Of a DNA stretch of 64,000 bases, positions 1-12,723 are shown in pieces. Numbering within the stretch: the stretch's first letter is position 1; each line of letters starts with the position of its first letter. The notes beneath the pieces are model-generated. The model was given only the letters and a program-made list of their open reading frames with translations, searched no databases and was not told the DNA's origin. Both the position numbers and the translations under genes were made by a program. This DNA comes from Salarias fasciatus (Eukaryota > Chordata > Actinopteri > Blenniiformes > Blenniidae): the NCBI RefSeq assembly GCF_902148845.1, contig NW_021941230.1:13946297-14010296 (forward strand), in the 5' to 3' direction.

Positions 1-643
1 CGTCTCGTCTCCTCCTGATAAAGGCGTCAGCCGGTGATGGATGCAGCCGTCTCCAGTGTTTAGTGTTTCATCTTGATTCTCTGTTGTAATAAAGCACGTT
101 GTTCCACCCCCACCCGCGCTCCACGCCACCCACCGCCGTTGTTCCCCCGCGCCTTTGATGAAAGCCCAGCCGGGCCCCGTCCCTGTTTTTGGGTGCGAAT
201 GCGCGCTTGTTGTTGTTTTCCGGCGTGTAAATAGACACATCTGTCCGCCGCCGCTCCTCCCTTCTGTGATTTATGCTCCTACATGTCCCACAATGCAGCT
301 GGAAGCCATAAGCCGGGTGTGTTTTGCTGTACATGCGCTGCCTCGACGACGTTCCGGGATGATCTGGAAACCAGAGCAGAGCTGCCAGCGACGGATGGTT
401 TTTCCCTTCAGTGCCATACGACGCCAGCGTAAAATAAGTCGCAGCCAATGCCGCTCTCGCTGATATCCAACTGAAATAGTGTTTTCTTAAAACTGAACCC
501 CTCAAATACGTGACCGAGATGGACGAATTGGCAGCGGTTCCCCTCATCAGTCAGAGCGGAAGTGGCCGGGTTTGCCGCCGGCCCACAGCTCAGCAGAAAG
601 CACCTCCATTCGTTGTCATAATTTAGAAGCTGCACTTTTCTGT

Positions 644-679
<36 letters not shown>

Positions 680-1052
680 TGTGTGTGTGGAGTTGGAGTG
701 GGGGTGTTTTCTGGCACGAGCTCGCGATGTGCTTTTAAATCAACTTTGGGAGGAAGGATTGGACGCCCGACTTGATCCATCTCGACACCATTAACGCTCC
801 AAGCCTCTAATAGTTGTAATTAGTTAATGGACAGATAACATTTATTAAGGCTGCGGTAAGCACTTCTCCCTCCGATCCGACGCACCTCCGCCGCCGCCGC
901 CGCCGCCACCCCGCCCCGCGGCCCGCCAGCTCCCGTCGCCCTGGAAACAGTATTAATAATGCCATTGGCCATCAAAGACCTCCAGATCTGGACGTGTGCC
1001 TTGCCAAGCAGTTACTCCCACTCCTGAATGCTTGCCAAGAGCAGCCAGCGCA

Positions 1053-1103
<51 letters not shown>

Positions 1104-1971
1104 TGAAAAAGAAAACTCATCTGAAGTATAAGTACACTTGAGCTATTGGGCTGGTCTGAAGTGCTGCAGCTCATCGCCACTTTTTTGCCACACTTGTAAT
1201 CTTCCAATTCAGACACTCGCATACATATCAATTTTTGGCTGGCGGCGTTCGCCGAGGGCGCCGCCGCCAGCCACAAGCACTACTTAAGCACTGATATTTG
1301 TTCCCATTAATTTGGTTTTCTTTTGGACGGTCTGATCCACCACTCTTAAACTGGACGGTGTAATCGTGTCGATGATTGTGATTCTGGCGGGTGATGTTCA
1401 CTGTTTGCCGATGACATGTTTGCATTTTTATTTACACAGAATGAGCAGTCTTATACCGTCCCATGTGATGACTGTGTGTTTGACAGGAATGTATCTTAAT
1501 GACCTTTCTCTATTAATAAAGTCATATTTTTCTATTATTAACCTGTGTGTTTTGAGTGGATGTCACATCGCCGATGATCCGAATCAGCACCGGCGAATTA
1601 AAAGCCGTTCTCAGTGTCCAGTGGGTTATTTATCGCTGCAGGCTTTCTAAATGCTGCCGTACGTTTTATGACCACCTGATGATTGTTGGCAGTGTGGAAG
1701 ACTCTGAATTAGAGCTGTCAGATGTTTCATCACGCCATTAATAATATTAGAGGATCAGTGTCTTCCTCTACTTGGCACTGGGATTAGAAATTGGCTGTTT
1801 GTAATATAAAAGTAATCAATAAAATAAGGGATATTAGCAAATTCGCCACCAACTGGGAGGAAGAAACTCCAGATTCCAACACCTAAAGGGAATAAAGTTT
1901 GCATTATCTACTTATTTTATACGTACTGTCGCTTTAAAGCCAGTCTTTCCTCTGCTTCTCTTCTCCAACAG
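1..1971 (+). other. nrp2: nrp2 intron (3' part)
   Basis: Non-coding sequence before the first recognisable neuropilin-2 exon. It carries a (GT)n tract at 647-690, a (CCG)n stretch near 887-906 and a (CA)n tract at 1054-1101. AT-rich blocks with homeodomain-like TAATTA cores (about 800-860) and stretches without simple repeats (250-450, 1400-1560) could be conserved enhancers. That is inference from texture only. No coding exon was recognised here. Confidence 0.6.
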
Positions 1972-2434
1972 TCAAGAGACCCACCGACTTCGGCGACGGT
2001 CGGCTTTTCAGCGACAGAGACGCGCTCGGCGGAGGTAAAGCTCACCGCGCTGTTATTCAAACGTCTCCTGAATCAAGTTTTGAAATGTCGGGCGAGTCTC
2101 TTCACGCCCTCCCTCCCTCCGTCCGGCAGGTCTACAGTTCCCCGAGTGGAGCACGGCGTCGCCGTCGTCGGACCCTCCGGTGACGCGGGTCTCGGAGAAG
2201 GACAACTCGTGGCTCTACACCCTGGACCCCATCCTGGTGACCATCATCGTCATGAGCTCCCTGGGCGTCCTGCTGGGGGCGGTGTGCGCCGGCCTCCTCC
2301 TCTACTGCACCTGCTCCTACAGCGGCCTGTCGTCGCGCTCCTCCACCACCCTGGAGAACTACAACTTCGAACTGTACGACGGCCTCAAGCACAAGGTCAA
2401 ACTCAACCAGCAGCGCTGCTGCACCGAGGCGTGA
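1972..2434 (+). CDS. nrp2: Neuropilin-2, C-terminal two exons (partial)
   Basis: The end of a type I membrane co-receptor for class 3 semaphorins and VEGFs, acting at the cell surface in axon guidance and vessel growth. Exons are 1972-2034 and 2130-2434; phases match across the intron (one base, then two). The first exon and the start of the second encode the juxtamembrane stalk. Then come a transmembrane helix (about ILVTIIVMSSLGVLLGAVC) and a short tail with the NRP2a-type sequence ENYNFELYDGLKHKVK, ending CCTEA. The last three residues fit the S/T-x-A PDZ ligand that binds GIPC in neuropilins; human NRP2a ends SEA. This tail identifies NRP2 rather than NRP1, whose tail differs (FNFELVDGVKLKK), and the membrane 'a' isoform. 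The N-terminal CUB, FV/FVIII and MAM domains lie upstream of the window. I cannot say which teleost duplicate this is. Confidence 0.95.
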
Positions 2435-4475
2435 GGGCGGCGCCGCCGCCGCCGACGGAAACCCAGCGAGAGACAGAGCCATTTTTTTTGTGAAAACCTC
2501 TCACTATTTGCATCCTCTCCTCCAGTTCACTTTAGTGTCAGTATACTTCCTTGGTGGTGCAGATCCCAGGACGCAGGGGCCGTGAGAAAGCCGCATTCTC
2601 GCTGTTTCTCTTAGAAACATGTGGCACAGACCAGTATTGGTAGTTTTTTTGTTTGTTTGTGTGGTCACAGAACCAGTAAGCGAAACACTGAGGGTTGCTA
2701 CAAGACGGACTGTTCTTCAGGGGATGTTAGGCCTCAAAAAAAAAAACAAATATCTACACATATCAACTCCAGATCCCTGCTCCGTCGAAACAGAAGTGTT
2801 TATAAATGCATCTTAGATTTTGTAAGAGGTCTACTTTTGAAACTGGGTACTGTAAACTACACGGAGCGCCGAGACACATGGCGTTGGGACGGTGGTAGGT
2901 TAGGAACGTGCTTAGAAAGCGTCTCTTTTTATTTTTATTTTCTGATCACATGTGAACACAGTGGCCTAGAAGTTAGCTCCTTTGTGTCCGCTCCAGACCC
3001 CGCTGCCTGTCGAGCCTCAGTTATCCTCTCAGTTCCTGCCGGTCTGCGGCATTTTAGTCACCGACGTCCCCTGAGTTTTGTCTTTTCTGCTCAGTCACTC
3101 CCTTTTCTGTTTTCGTGTTTTGGGTTTCTGGCCTGTGGCGCCGGGTAGGTTTGAAAAAACAAGGCGAAGAAAGCGTATGTGTTTAGAGGTGAGGGGAGGG
3201 CCCGGGCGGGGGGGTATTTTAACATTTCTTTTAATGACAGAGAGAAGTTATTGTTAGATTTAGTTGTTGCTGGTTCCCGTCAAAGAGAAGGTCATGTTTA
3301 CATTGTGGTTGATGCAGAAAGGTCAGGGAGCGTTGGTCGGTGCAACCTATGGATTGCTGCTGAGGGCAGAGACTGAACCACTGTAGAGAGAGAGAGACAA
3401 AGAGAGGGTGAAAGGGGCGCTGTGCTCCAGTCCAAAAACAGAAAAGAAAAGAACTCCCCCCGCCCCCCCCTCCCTCCTCGGACAGGATCAACAGCTCTTC
3501 TCCGTCCACTGCCTGTGTGTCCGGACGCACAGCTAGCCTTAAACTGTCGGTGGAAATGTTGGAAAAAAAGGAACGTTGAGGCGACGCCGAGACGAGAGAG
3601 GAGGACTGCATCTCTGTCTCAGCGAAATGTGGACCTCAAAAGCCATGATTTAAAGGACCTACCCCCCCTCCTCCCCGTCCTGCTCACACTTCACACCAAC
3701 CCCAGTCAACCCACAGGCTACTTTCTGGCCTAACTCGTGATTTTTTTTTTTTTTCCTTCTGGGGTTCTCGCACAAACAAGACGAGCATTTTTCTTCTTTT
3801 TATTTTTTTCGGGAGGGAGTCCGAAGAGTTCTCGTCTCGCTCCGACTGGACTCACGATCCATGAGAAAGAGAGGGAGCGGGAGGAAGCGTCCCACGGTTC
3901 CCTCCCGTGCACACGAGCATCCACACACTCCACTTGTATATACAGATGTATATACAGAACGCGAGTGCACTTCCCGCTCTCGGAGACGTTGGGCGCGCTC
4001 GCACACACACTGAAAGATCCAACAAATGAAGGGAACCCTGGCTTCTGCCGAGAGGCGTGTAGAATCGAGACCCTGAAGTCCCTGAAACGGCGTGAACGCG
4101 CCGCACATATGCACTCCACATTTCACCCCCCCCATTCGCCACGCTCGCCGTCCCTCTCCTCGGAGGCCCTCATCTCTGGACCCCACTGACTCTCTTCGAA
4201 GTGCCTTGGAGCCTCGGGGATCCAGCTTTGCCTTTGGAGCCGAAATCGGACGCGCCAATTTGACGCTGACAGTGGCGGCACGGCGCCCCCTTCTGTCCGG
4301 GAGGACCAAAAACAAACACAAGAGGACAGGATCCCCCCCCCCCCCCCCCGTTTCGCACTGCTAGGACTGCTGTTGATGTTGTTTTAAAGGGGGTCTTTGT
4401 ACAGAAATGCTCTTTTTATGATTGTTATTATAATTATTGTTATGATTATTTAATAAAGGATTTATACCATACAGC
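2435..4475 (+). other. nrp2: nrp2 3' UTR
   Basis: About 2 kb of non-coding sequence between the nrp2 stop codon and a canonical AATAAA at 4452-4457. It includes purine-rich and C-rich tracts (poly-C at 4331-4349) and an AU-rich end just before the signal (about 4415-4455, with an AUUUA core), which could be a stability element. Short open frames here show no domain and are treated as chance. Confidence 0.7.
4452..4457 (+). terminator. nrp2: nrp2 polyadenylation signal
   Basis: Canonical AATAAA following an AT-rich stretch, the first strong signal after the nrp2 stop codon. A GT/T-rich stretch follows within 40 bases. Confidence 0.65.
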
Positions 4476-6125
4476 GAGGAGGCCTGGCCGAGACGTTATT
4501 TATTGTTATCCGGCGAGGAAAACACAGATTGCCCGAGCGCCCCTGCTGCGCGCTGGCATTCCTGCAATGGTTAAAGCCTTCCTGTGCAATTACCCGCAGA
4601 CTCCATCTGAGACTCGGAGCCAAACTTTCACTTTTAATTGCAGAAGGAAGACACGCGGGGACTCGAACACACACAAACTCCCGTCTCCCTGTCACACACA
4701 CACACACACACACACATAACGCTGTGTTGTCGGCCCGCTACACTTGGCCTCTAATCTCCCCATGATGTCCCATTAGTCTGGACCTCTGGTGGCCCTCATT
4801 TAGGAGCTCCAACATCAAAGCTTTGAAGTGCTCGCCGTCTCAGCCACACACACACACACACACACACTGCGACTCACAGAGTGCACATGCAATTACTGTG
4901 TTTCTCTTTTGTACAGCTTGCTGACTCTCCCACACACGGTTCCATTTATCCATGTAAGCTTTCTTCACCTAAATGCAAATCCTGTCAGCAAACGCGGCAC
5001 CGAGCTTCAGATCCTGACTGATATCTTGGACGCTTCCCGTTCAGGCCCCAAGGCAAGTACAAAAAAAAACAAAAACAAAAAAAAAACACGTTTTCTGGCT
5101 TGTGGTGATTTTTTACAGACATGATTTGGAACAAAAAGGAAAGTGTCCAAGTTAATGTTGCATCTCCACGCTCGCTGAAATGCGTCTTTCCCCCCACTGG
5201 ATCGCTCCGTCTTGTTATTAATTACAGCGGCATTAAACACAAGTTTGAGCGGCGAGGCGATGAGCCTGCAGGTACGGCGTTCCTGAGCGCCGGCGCCGTG
5301 GCGGCGATGGCAGGAGCTGTTAGCACGCTCCGGTCCGTGACATAGCGGGCCAATTACCATTCGTAGGAGAAAAAAAACCAAAAAAAAAAAAAGAAAACGG
5401 AGACAATCCCCAGTCCACCGGAGGAGTGCGATGCCATCTGCTCACAGGTTTGATTGATCCCGGCAGAACAGTCACGACCACATCACAGGAATGAACGCCG
5501 ACAGGAAATTACCAAAGGAGCCAGATTGTCATTGTTCCGTACCGCCTCTTGTTTTCACAACCAAATTATTCTCAATTTTTTTTTCTTCTCCTCCCCGAGA
5601 GAGTGTGTGTGTGTGTGAGTGTTACCCGAATGTTGTTTTTCTAAGTTTTTTATCAGCCGGCGGCGGCACACGGCGGGGGCCCTGTCCTTTAGCCATCACT
5701 TCAGAGGGCCTCGCTCGCCTCTGAAGCCGAGGCGGCCTTCAAAGAAAGAAAGCTCTGGCGCCCTGAAAGCCGATAGGCCAGATTGTGGAGGGAGCGCATT
5801 TAAGGGTCGCGCGACAGGAAGTGAGTGAAACACACAGCTAATTAATCTGGGGATTACGTAAAGCGAGACGGAGGAGCTGGGGGGGGAGACGTACGGGAAG
5901 AGTATTAGTCATCACAGTCCTGTTTGGTCTTCCGACTCAGTGGCTGGAATTCAAAACGCCCACAACAAACTTCCTCAAAGCTTACAGCAACTTCTGATGG
6001 TAAATCCCATTCAGCTGCTCGGCTAAAGTGCTAAATTTCCTGTTAGAGTGTCCGTGAGACCAGATTCCTGCGGCTCCGGACTGGACAAGGTGGCATGAAG
6101 GACAAACGGATGGAAACACTCCAGA

Positions 6126-6141
6126 CCAGCAGGTGGCAGCA
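6126..6141 (+). promoter_or_regulatory. CTCF-like motif (forward)
   Basis: CCAGCAGGTGGCAGCA fits the CTCF core consensus CCASYAGRKGGCRS with no mismatch that I can see. It is on the + strand. Binding is inferred from sequence only. Confidence 0.5.
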
Positions 6142-7541
6142 ATCGTCCTGAAACAGGAGAAGAAGCACCAGCCAGAGCCGAATCTCTCCGTGACCTGCAG
6201 GTGTTTTTCAGCATCCTGCAGTTAAATGTTGGGCGCGCTGCTCTCGCTCACCTGATTCAAATTAGGCTCTCATTACCAGGCTTGTGCAGAGTTCGGGGAA
6301 CAGCCCGTGCATGTGAATCAGGTGCGCAGGGGAAACATCTGAAGCGGCGCTGTGCTGCAGAGCCGTTTGAAGGCCGGAACAGAGCAGCTCCGCGGTGGCT
6401 TTCCTCAGGTGGCAGCTCTTTACCTTATTGCGCCGAGACTCGTCGCCGCTTCCGAAGCGAGGTAAAGACCTGGTTCAGTCGGGGTTGCACGCAGTCAAAA
6501 TGGCGCACGACGCCTTTTGAAAAACAGCTTTTTTGATTTCGCCATGCAGAATATTAATAGAACAGGATTCCACCCTCCCAAGAGCGATTCGGAAATCACA
6601 AATTCCAGATTTCAAAAATCCTCCGTATCCTCCTCCCCGCGCCTTCAGTGGCAGTCTGAAGACGGGAACCACCTGAGACTAAACCTTACATCTCTTTCAA
6701 CTGCATCCAAGGCGCTGTCAGAGGCTGCGGCGGCGATGCATGCGCCGACTGACAGACAGCGAGCGAGCGCACATTTTTAGATGCGTTTTCATGCCACGCC
6801 GCCGCGCACCCACATCCCCGTGGTCTTGCTGGGAAGGGGGCCCAGATAATCTTGTCGGGCCTGCCAGCAATTCAAAGCACCTATATGGGTCAGCGTGGGG
6901 GGGGGGGCCCTGCCAGTGACGACAACTGGCAAAGTCTGAGCTCGATAGGAAGACGCCGAGGCAGTTTCGGGGTTGCCGGTTCTGTTTTCGCCCGGCTTGC
7001 GGTGCTTTCTCCATCGGAGGAAGCGTCCGATCTCAAGACCCGGACCCTCAGCGGCGGGCGGCGCTGAGGCCACCTGTCGGCGCCGCTGAATGTGCTGCGT
7101 TCACAGTCACCGCTGCCCTATATAGCCCGGGAAACTTGTTATCGGGCGCGGCGGGAGGCCTCTCTCGGGGCGCCGCGGCCATCTGTCGGGGGCTGGGGCT
7201 GAGTGGAGGCGCTGCCGTTCGAGTCCAGTAAAAACCCAGACTTCCACCAAGAAATTCTTCCTCTTTACGACCCGTGTCAGAAACAGGTGCTTTCCATTTA
7301 AGACGAAGCTCAGTTCTGCTTGAGACGGGAAATGGATCCTCTGATCTGTTTCCTTTGCTTTGATATTTTATTAAAATTAGCATATTTGCTTTGCAAGTGG
7401 AAAAATCTGTCATTCTTTCATGATGAGCCGCATTTTTGGATTGAATTCAGCTTCCGTTGGTTCTAAAAAAACCGATTTGCTTCTTCTGCTCACAGCAAAA
7501 AAAAAAATCTTCCCACACAAATACAAATATATGCTATAAAC

Positions 7542-7697
7542 CAGGGGTGTCAAACATAAGGCCCGTGAGGAAAAAAACGGGCCTGGAAGAGGCTCTAACC
7601 CGGCCGACCAAACCACCAAGAAATGTGAAAAATGTCCATTTTCCCAGTGAGAAAGGGCTGTGTGTTTCCCTGACCTGAACCGTGTTTGACAGTCCTG
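7542..7697. mobile_element. MITE-like element, degraded
   Basis: The left end CAGGGGTGTCAAACA and the right end TGTTTGACAGTCCTG are inverted repeats with about two mismatches, enclosing ~156 bp with no coding capacity. The flanking octamers ctataaac and ctgcagac agree at 4 of 8 positions, as an eroded 8 bp target duplication would. The terminal sequence resembles a dispersed fish repeat that I remember as beginning AGGGGTGTCAAAC. hAT-like ancestry is suggested by the 8 bp duplication but not proven. Confidence 0.4.
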
Positions 7698-9382
7698 CTG
7701 CAGACAGTTTACTCCTGTTTACTTCTGTGTCTTTTAACCTCCCCAGAAGAAAGACTGCAGCTGCTGTTTGGATTCTCTGCAGGAGACACTTGATCTGGAC
7801 TTTTTAATCCACAAACCCCTGCTCTTTAAACGCCGGGCTGTAAGGCTCGGAGCCCCGGTCTGGGTGGTTCAGTTTTCAACATTTTTACCTTTCCAATTGT
7901 GTCTGCTCCACATTTGCATAAATAAAACAGCTCGGTCTAAAAATGAGGGATTAGCGGAAAGATTTGATTCTCAAAACAGATCAAATGAGTTCAGCGAGAC
8001 CTTGATCAGAGTCAGAGTCAACTCTCCCACCTGAAAGCGAAGCAGCTAAAAATGTATCTGTCAGTCAGAGGGAAGCGGTTAGCCGAGCCGCCGCGGCTGA
8101 CAGCTCGTCAGATCTCGGCTCCCTCGGACAAAACATCTCCGAGCTCCTGTAATAATGCGTTTTCGGCGCCGCCGACAAGTCCTCACTCCGCGTCTGTCAA
8201 AGCATCTGAGCCGCTCGGCCCGCGATCATCCGAGGAACCGGTCGCAGTTTTTTTTTCAGAAATTTCAGAAACAAGCAAATCAACAGCGGCGCTGGCTCAC
8301 GCTCGCCGTCATTGTGGAGGTAAGAAAGACTGAAACCAAGACGTGGAGAATCATCCGGATGCGGCGAGTCTGTCGTGAAAAAGCCGCTCCCCCCGCTTCA
8401 GTTTTTTTTTTGGAGTAATTGAAATGGCCTTCTCATAACTTTCTCCTTAAATTAGGCTCTTTTTCCTCCCCCCATCATGTATTCCATTGAGGCGGTAATC
8501 AAATTCAATTGCACTCTGAGACCCATCTGTTGCAAAATAATTGACGATTCCACCCTTCAAAAACACACACACACACACACAAAAAAACAACAACCTCCCC
8601 AGTCTCCTCGGCCCGCGCATAAATCTCCTCATCTGAATCAAATTAGCTCCACGGGTAACGTGTGTTTACCAAGCCGGCTTTGTTCGGCGCTCGCTCTTTG
8701 ATGGAGGCGGACAATGCCACGTGATTTCCGCAGAAATGGAGCCGTAAATTTAAAAAAAAAAAAAAAAAAAAAACGCGAGATGCGGCAGGCGGGACACATT
8801 TCTGCCGTTTGAAGTCTCGGATTAAACCCTTCGGAGGCCGCAAACGTTGGGAAAATGAACATTTTCGAGATGAAATGTGCTCGCAGAACGTGTCGTTCAA
8901 CTCTGTGGCGTCTGCATGTTCTCCCTGAGCATGCAGTGATGAGCTGTCTTTAAAAACAAAAATGCATGAATTGTCTCTAGTTTGTAGTTGTTTTGTTTTT
9001 TCATGATTTGATCACGAGCGGCGTGGCACCGGGAGATTATGCAGCAGCGAGGCCGGGGCGGGAGTGGAGCCTCCGGAGGCGGGATGGAGCTCCGCGCTCT
9101 CTGCATACCCTCGATCCTCTGAGTGGGCCGCCGCCGCCGGCTCGGGTTATATTTTATGCCTTGTAGGAGGTGGAAATTGCGCGCGCGTGTGTGTGTGTGA
9201 GAGAGAGAGACGGTAATGTGGCGACATCCTTCTCTCCGCCGCGGCTGTGTGCCGCCGTGCCCTGAGTAACTGCACCCCGGAGGAAAGCGGATTTTCAACC
9301 TCATTCATGTGTGCTGAGCTCCGGTTAAACATCATTCAAACCGCCGACTTAGCAATCCCCGTCTCTCTCGCTCTGTCTCTCA

Positions 9383-9383
<1 letters not shown>

Positions 9384-9422
<39 letters not shown>
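9384..9422. repeat. (CA)n microsatellite
   Basis: Pure CA tract of ~39 bp. Confidence 0.9.
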
Positions 9423-9424
<2 letters not shown>

Positions 9425-9984
9425 GTAGATCCACGGGAGGTTTGCAGAGAGTGTTTTGGAGATTTATCTGTGCACATTCCTGCCGCTGTACTGTTTTTCT
9501 GCTGAATTATTATATCGCGGAGTGAATCTCGGAGTGAGACCGCCGCGCTCCCACAAGCCGGAGCCCCGATACCTCCGAAGACGGTAAAACGGTGTGCAAA
9601 TAGAACAATTGTTCAGCGTATAACCAAACCGGAGGAGGGAGGAAAAAGTGGAGACATAACAGCATCGGGCCACTGGGGCTCGAGCTCCGAGTGGAGTAAA
9701 CACATCGGAGTTGAATAAGCAAAGCCACACAAAGGGCCTTCCTCCCATGACCAGGGCCACACAGCGAGCCCGTTTCCACAAGAACAACAAACAGGCACCC
9801 GAAGCCCGGCGCCGCAGGCCTCGAATCAATGTCCCCGCTCCGTTTCTGACTTGGCGTCATCGCGGGATTATTTGTAACAGTAATAACCCTCTGAGGATGA
9901 CGCCTGGGGAGGGAGCGGCACCTGCACCCCCTCCCAGAGGCGGCCCGCCGACTTCTGGGTGTGTAAAACTACAAACTACCGCTG

Positions 9985-9986
<2 letters not shown>

Positions 9987-10018
<32 letters not shown>
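9987..10018. repeat. (GT)n microsatellite
   Basis: Pure GT tract of ~32 bp. Confidence 0.9.
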
Positions 10019-10022
<4 letters not shown>

Positions 10023-10116
10023 GTTTGCATGTACAGACCTGAGCGTGCGCAGGTTCAACTCCCCAGTGCCCTCCCGCCCGGGCTCTGCTCTGCGCTTTTG
10101 ACTTCCCTCGCCTTGC

Positions 10117-10130
10117 GTTGTCATGGAAAC
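10117..10130. promoter_or_regulatory. RFX X-box-like motif
   Basis: GTTGTCATGGAAAC differs from the X-box consensus GTTGCCATGGNAAC at one position. It lies in intergenic DNA between nrp2 and abcb6. Function is inferred. Confidence 0.4.
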
Positions 10131-10424
10131 GCGAGCAGCTGCAGGTGCAGCATCAGCACGGGCGGAGAGGAGGACGGCGTTCGCCCCCCCTGGACGGCAC
10201 GCCATGCTGGACACGCCGGAAGGTCGGCAGGTCAGAGGTCAGGCTCGGGACGACTGCCAAGGCCGGGAGACACGTTACCGTAAGAAGAACGGCTCCTGCA
10301 ACTCACGCACGTGAAGCGTGTTTCTGATTCAGCTGTAGCGTCTGGTGTGAGGGGCAAGTAACACAAAACACACACACACCTGCTGCACAGCGGCTCCGCC
10401 TCCTCGTCCCTCCAGGACGGAGCG

Positions 10425-10526
<102 letters not shown>

Positions 10527-11003
10527 CCGCTTCTTTAAATGCTTCCTGCTCCATACGCCATTGTTCAAACTCGTTAGCGGTAAATCACGCTAACTGTGCA
10601 TTCACGTCTGTGTGTACCGGGCGTGGTGCATGCTGGGAGTGGGGCTGCTGCTCACTGTGATCCGGCGGCTCAGATCTGCATACGTGCGCATGTTATATTC
10701 TCACTTTTTATGGACACCGCCGTCACCCTGTAGAAACCGTTAGAAACTGTTAGAAATCCGTTTATTTGGCAGATTTTCTGTCATTAACACCGAACTCTTG
10801 ATTAAAAGCAAGTCCTCCAGTCTCCGGGGGTGAAGCCCGCTCCGCTGGGATCAGATCTGCTCCTTCCTGTCAGGTGTGATCAGCCACAGATTGTCGACGT
10901 CGTCTCACCGGCTGAGAAGATGTCCCGCCTCGCGTTTCGAAGGGCTCCAGTCAACTTTCGATAGCAGTCGGCAGCTTTTAGAAACCACGGATCCACAGGG
11001 GAG

Positions 11004-11005
<2 letters not shown>

Positions 11006-11044
<39 letters not shown>
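11006..11044 (+). repeat. Poly-G tract (39 G)
   Basis: An uninterrupted run of 39 guanines. It can form G-quadruplexes, and homopolymers of this length are also prone to length errors in assembly. Confidence 0.9.
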
Positions 11045-11045
<1 letters not shown>

Positions 11046-12119
11046 CGGGTGGAGGTAATGGGCAGGCTGGAGTGGGCTGAGAGGAGATGGGTGTGGCGTC
11101 ACTTGAGTGCTTCTTACTTTTCACGATGACGGGGCCCACAGAGCCAGATTTCTTCATTTCTGTGTCTTCGGCTTCGACCGTTGATGATTTGTTCAGAAGA
11201 AGCCAAGAGGAGCCAAATACTCCGAACGATTCAAATAAAGTTAGAGGCGTGAGAATAACGGCTCGCATCTGCAGTTCTGTGAAGCCGAGCTGTTACCGAC
11301 GAGGATCTGAACGCTTCTAATCAGCATGAACAGGCCGCCTGCCCTTGAAACGCCGTCTGTTTGCATTCGCAGAGCTTCCCGACACGCTCGCGCTGACCCA
11401 CTGCTCTATTTCCACAGGCTTCGATGGAAACTGCGTGCGATTTAATCACATTGCTGCGAGAAAGCAAACTCTCCGGCGTAATGAGGATGACCTTGTTCCT
11501 TGAGCGGGTATTTACAGTTCAGGAGCCTCGGTGCATTCGCTGATGACGACTCGCTTCTTCAGACTCGACTGTTTCACCTTTTCTTTTCCCTCAGGGGTGT
11601 TTTAATTCAGCCTTCGCAGCTGAAGTGGCAGGCGGGCTTTATTCGGGGACAGACGTTCGTTTTGAGTTGTTCCATCAGAGCGCGATCGTGCGTCAGGTGA
11701 AGCGGAGGCAGACGAACTCAGGAGCTGCAGGGAACCGAAGACATAGAAATTCAATTTAGTCCCTGTAACATAACACACAATTCATGATTTCAGGTGAATT
11801 TGAGATGTTTTCATCAGTGATTCGGTGTAAAACTGGGTTTTCATAGACAATAGTGGTGTCCTATTTGCTTTTCTTACAGGGTTAAAAATGTGTGTAATTA
11901 ATTTAATTATTTCTACAGTTTTGTAACTTTTATTTTAGTGTGAAACTTACTATTTCTAATGGTGTTACATACATGACTCCTCACATTCTGCCCAGTTTCA
12001 TCCTGAGTGTGCCGGAATAACCTTTAGTTTGAAACTTTGTCGCTTTTCGTTTCTGTGTTGCAGAGTGTATATGACGGAAATGTGTAGATGTTTGCAAAAA
12101 AAACAAAAAACAAATAATT

Positions 12120-12327
12120 ACACCAGAAAATGATCCCGGATTCAACATGAATCCATGCTAATGGGATCTCTTGGTGCCAAATACAGTGAAATGTCCAGAA
12201 AACACAATCCAGAGTCCAGAAATCTGTGTCCTCTTTCAGATTTTGACCTTCCGTGGTTTTGTCAGGCCGTGTTGAAGCCTCTTGCGGGCCAGTTTTGGTC
12301 CGCGGGCTTTATGATGGACACCCCTAC
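12120..12327. mobile_element. Dispersed repeat fragment, terminal end
   Basis: The right part reads GCGGGCC...GTCCGCGGGC... and ends GGACACCCCTA. Its reverse complement (AGGGGTGTCCATCATAAAGC) resembles the left end of the element at 7542. The opposite end was not found, so the copy is truncated or too diverged. The left limit is approximate. Confidence 0.35.
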
Positions 12328-12499
12328 TCTATACTGTACTTTTGACTGTAAAACTTCACGGCTGATATTTTTAAATGTACTGTCAAGTTAGGTACTTGGG
12401 ATTTATTACATTGTCATATATATTTTTTCAGTAAAAAAAAAAAACAAACTCAAATCTTTATTGTACACTATCGTTTTGACTATATAATATTAAAATATT

Positions 12500-12723
12500 T
12501 GGAAGCACTTTACTTGAAGCACCCCTGTAAAACACATTTTTAAGTACATTATAGCACTGTATAACTATAGTTACAGACACTCAGAAATGACCACAATGCT
12601 TTCTAACATCAGGACCGAACCCTAACCCTGTGCTGTATAGCGGGTTATAAAGCATTATGATCTTTTATGAGTGTTTATAACTACTTATAATGTGTTCTAC
12701 CGGGTGCTTCAAGTAAAGCACCA
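12500..12723. mobile_element. MITE with terminal inverted repeats and 6-bp target duplication
   Basis: A 224 bp non-coding element. The left end TGGAAGCACTTTACTTGAAG and the right end, reverse-complemented, TGGTGCTTTACTTGAAGCAC, are inverted repeats differing by a small gap; both continue into GCACCC. It is flanked on both sides by AATATT (12494-12499 and 12724-12729), a perfect 6 bp duplication. The inside is AT-rich with TATAA-type repeats and no open frame. It fits a non-autonomous DNA transposon; I cannot assign the superfamily. Confidence 0.65.

Noticed and set aside
3737-4364. Overlapping open frames in the nrp2 3' UTR
   Set aside because: They lie between the nrp2 stop codon and its polyadenylation signal and show no homology that I can recognise.
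9711-10283. 190-codon frame reading through a GT repeat
   Set aside because: Includes VCVCVC repeat translation and arginine-rich low-complexity sequence only.
12618-12630. Telomere-like CCCTAACCCT
   Set aside because: A single short match inside the MITE, not an array.
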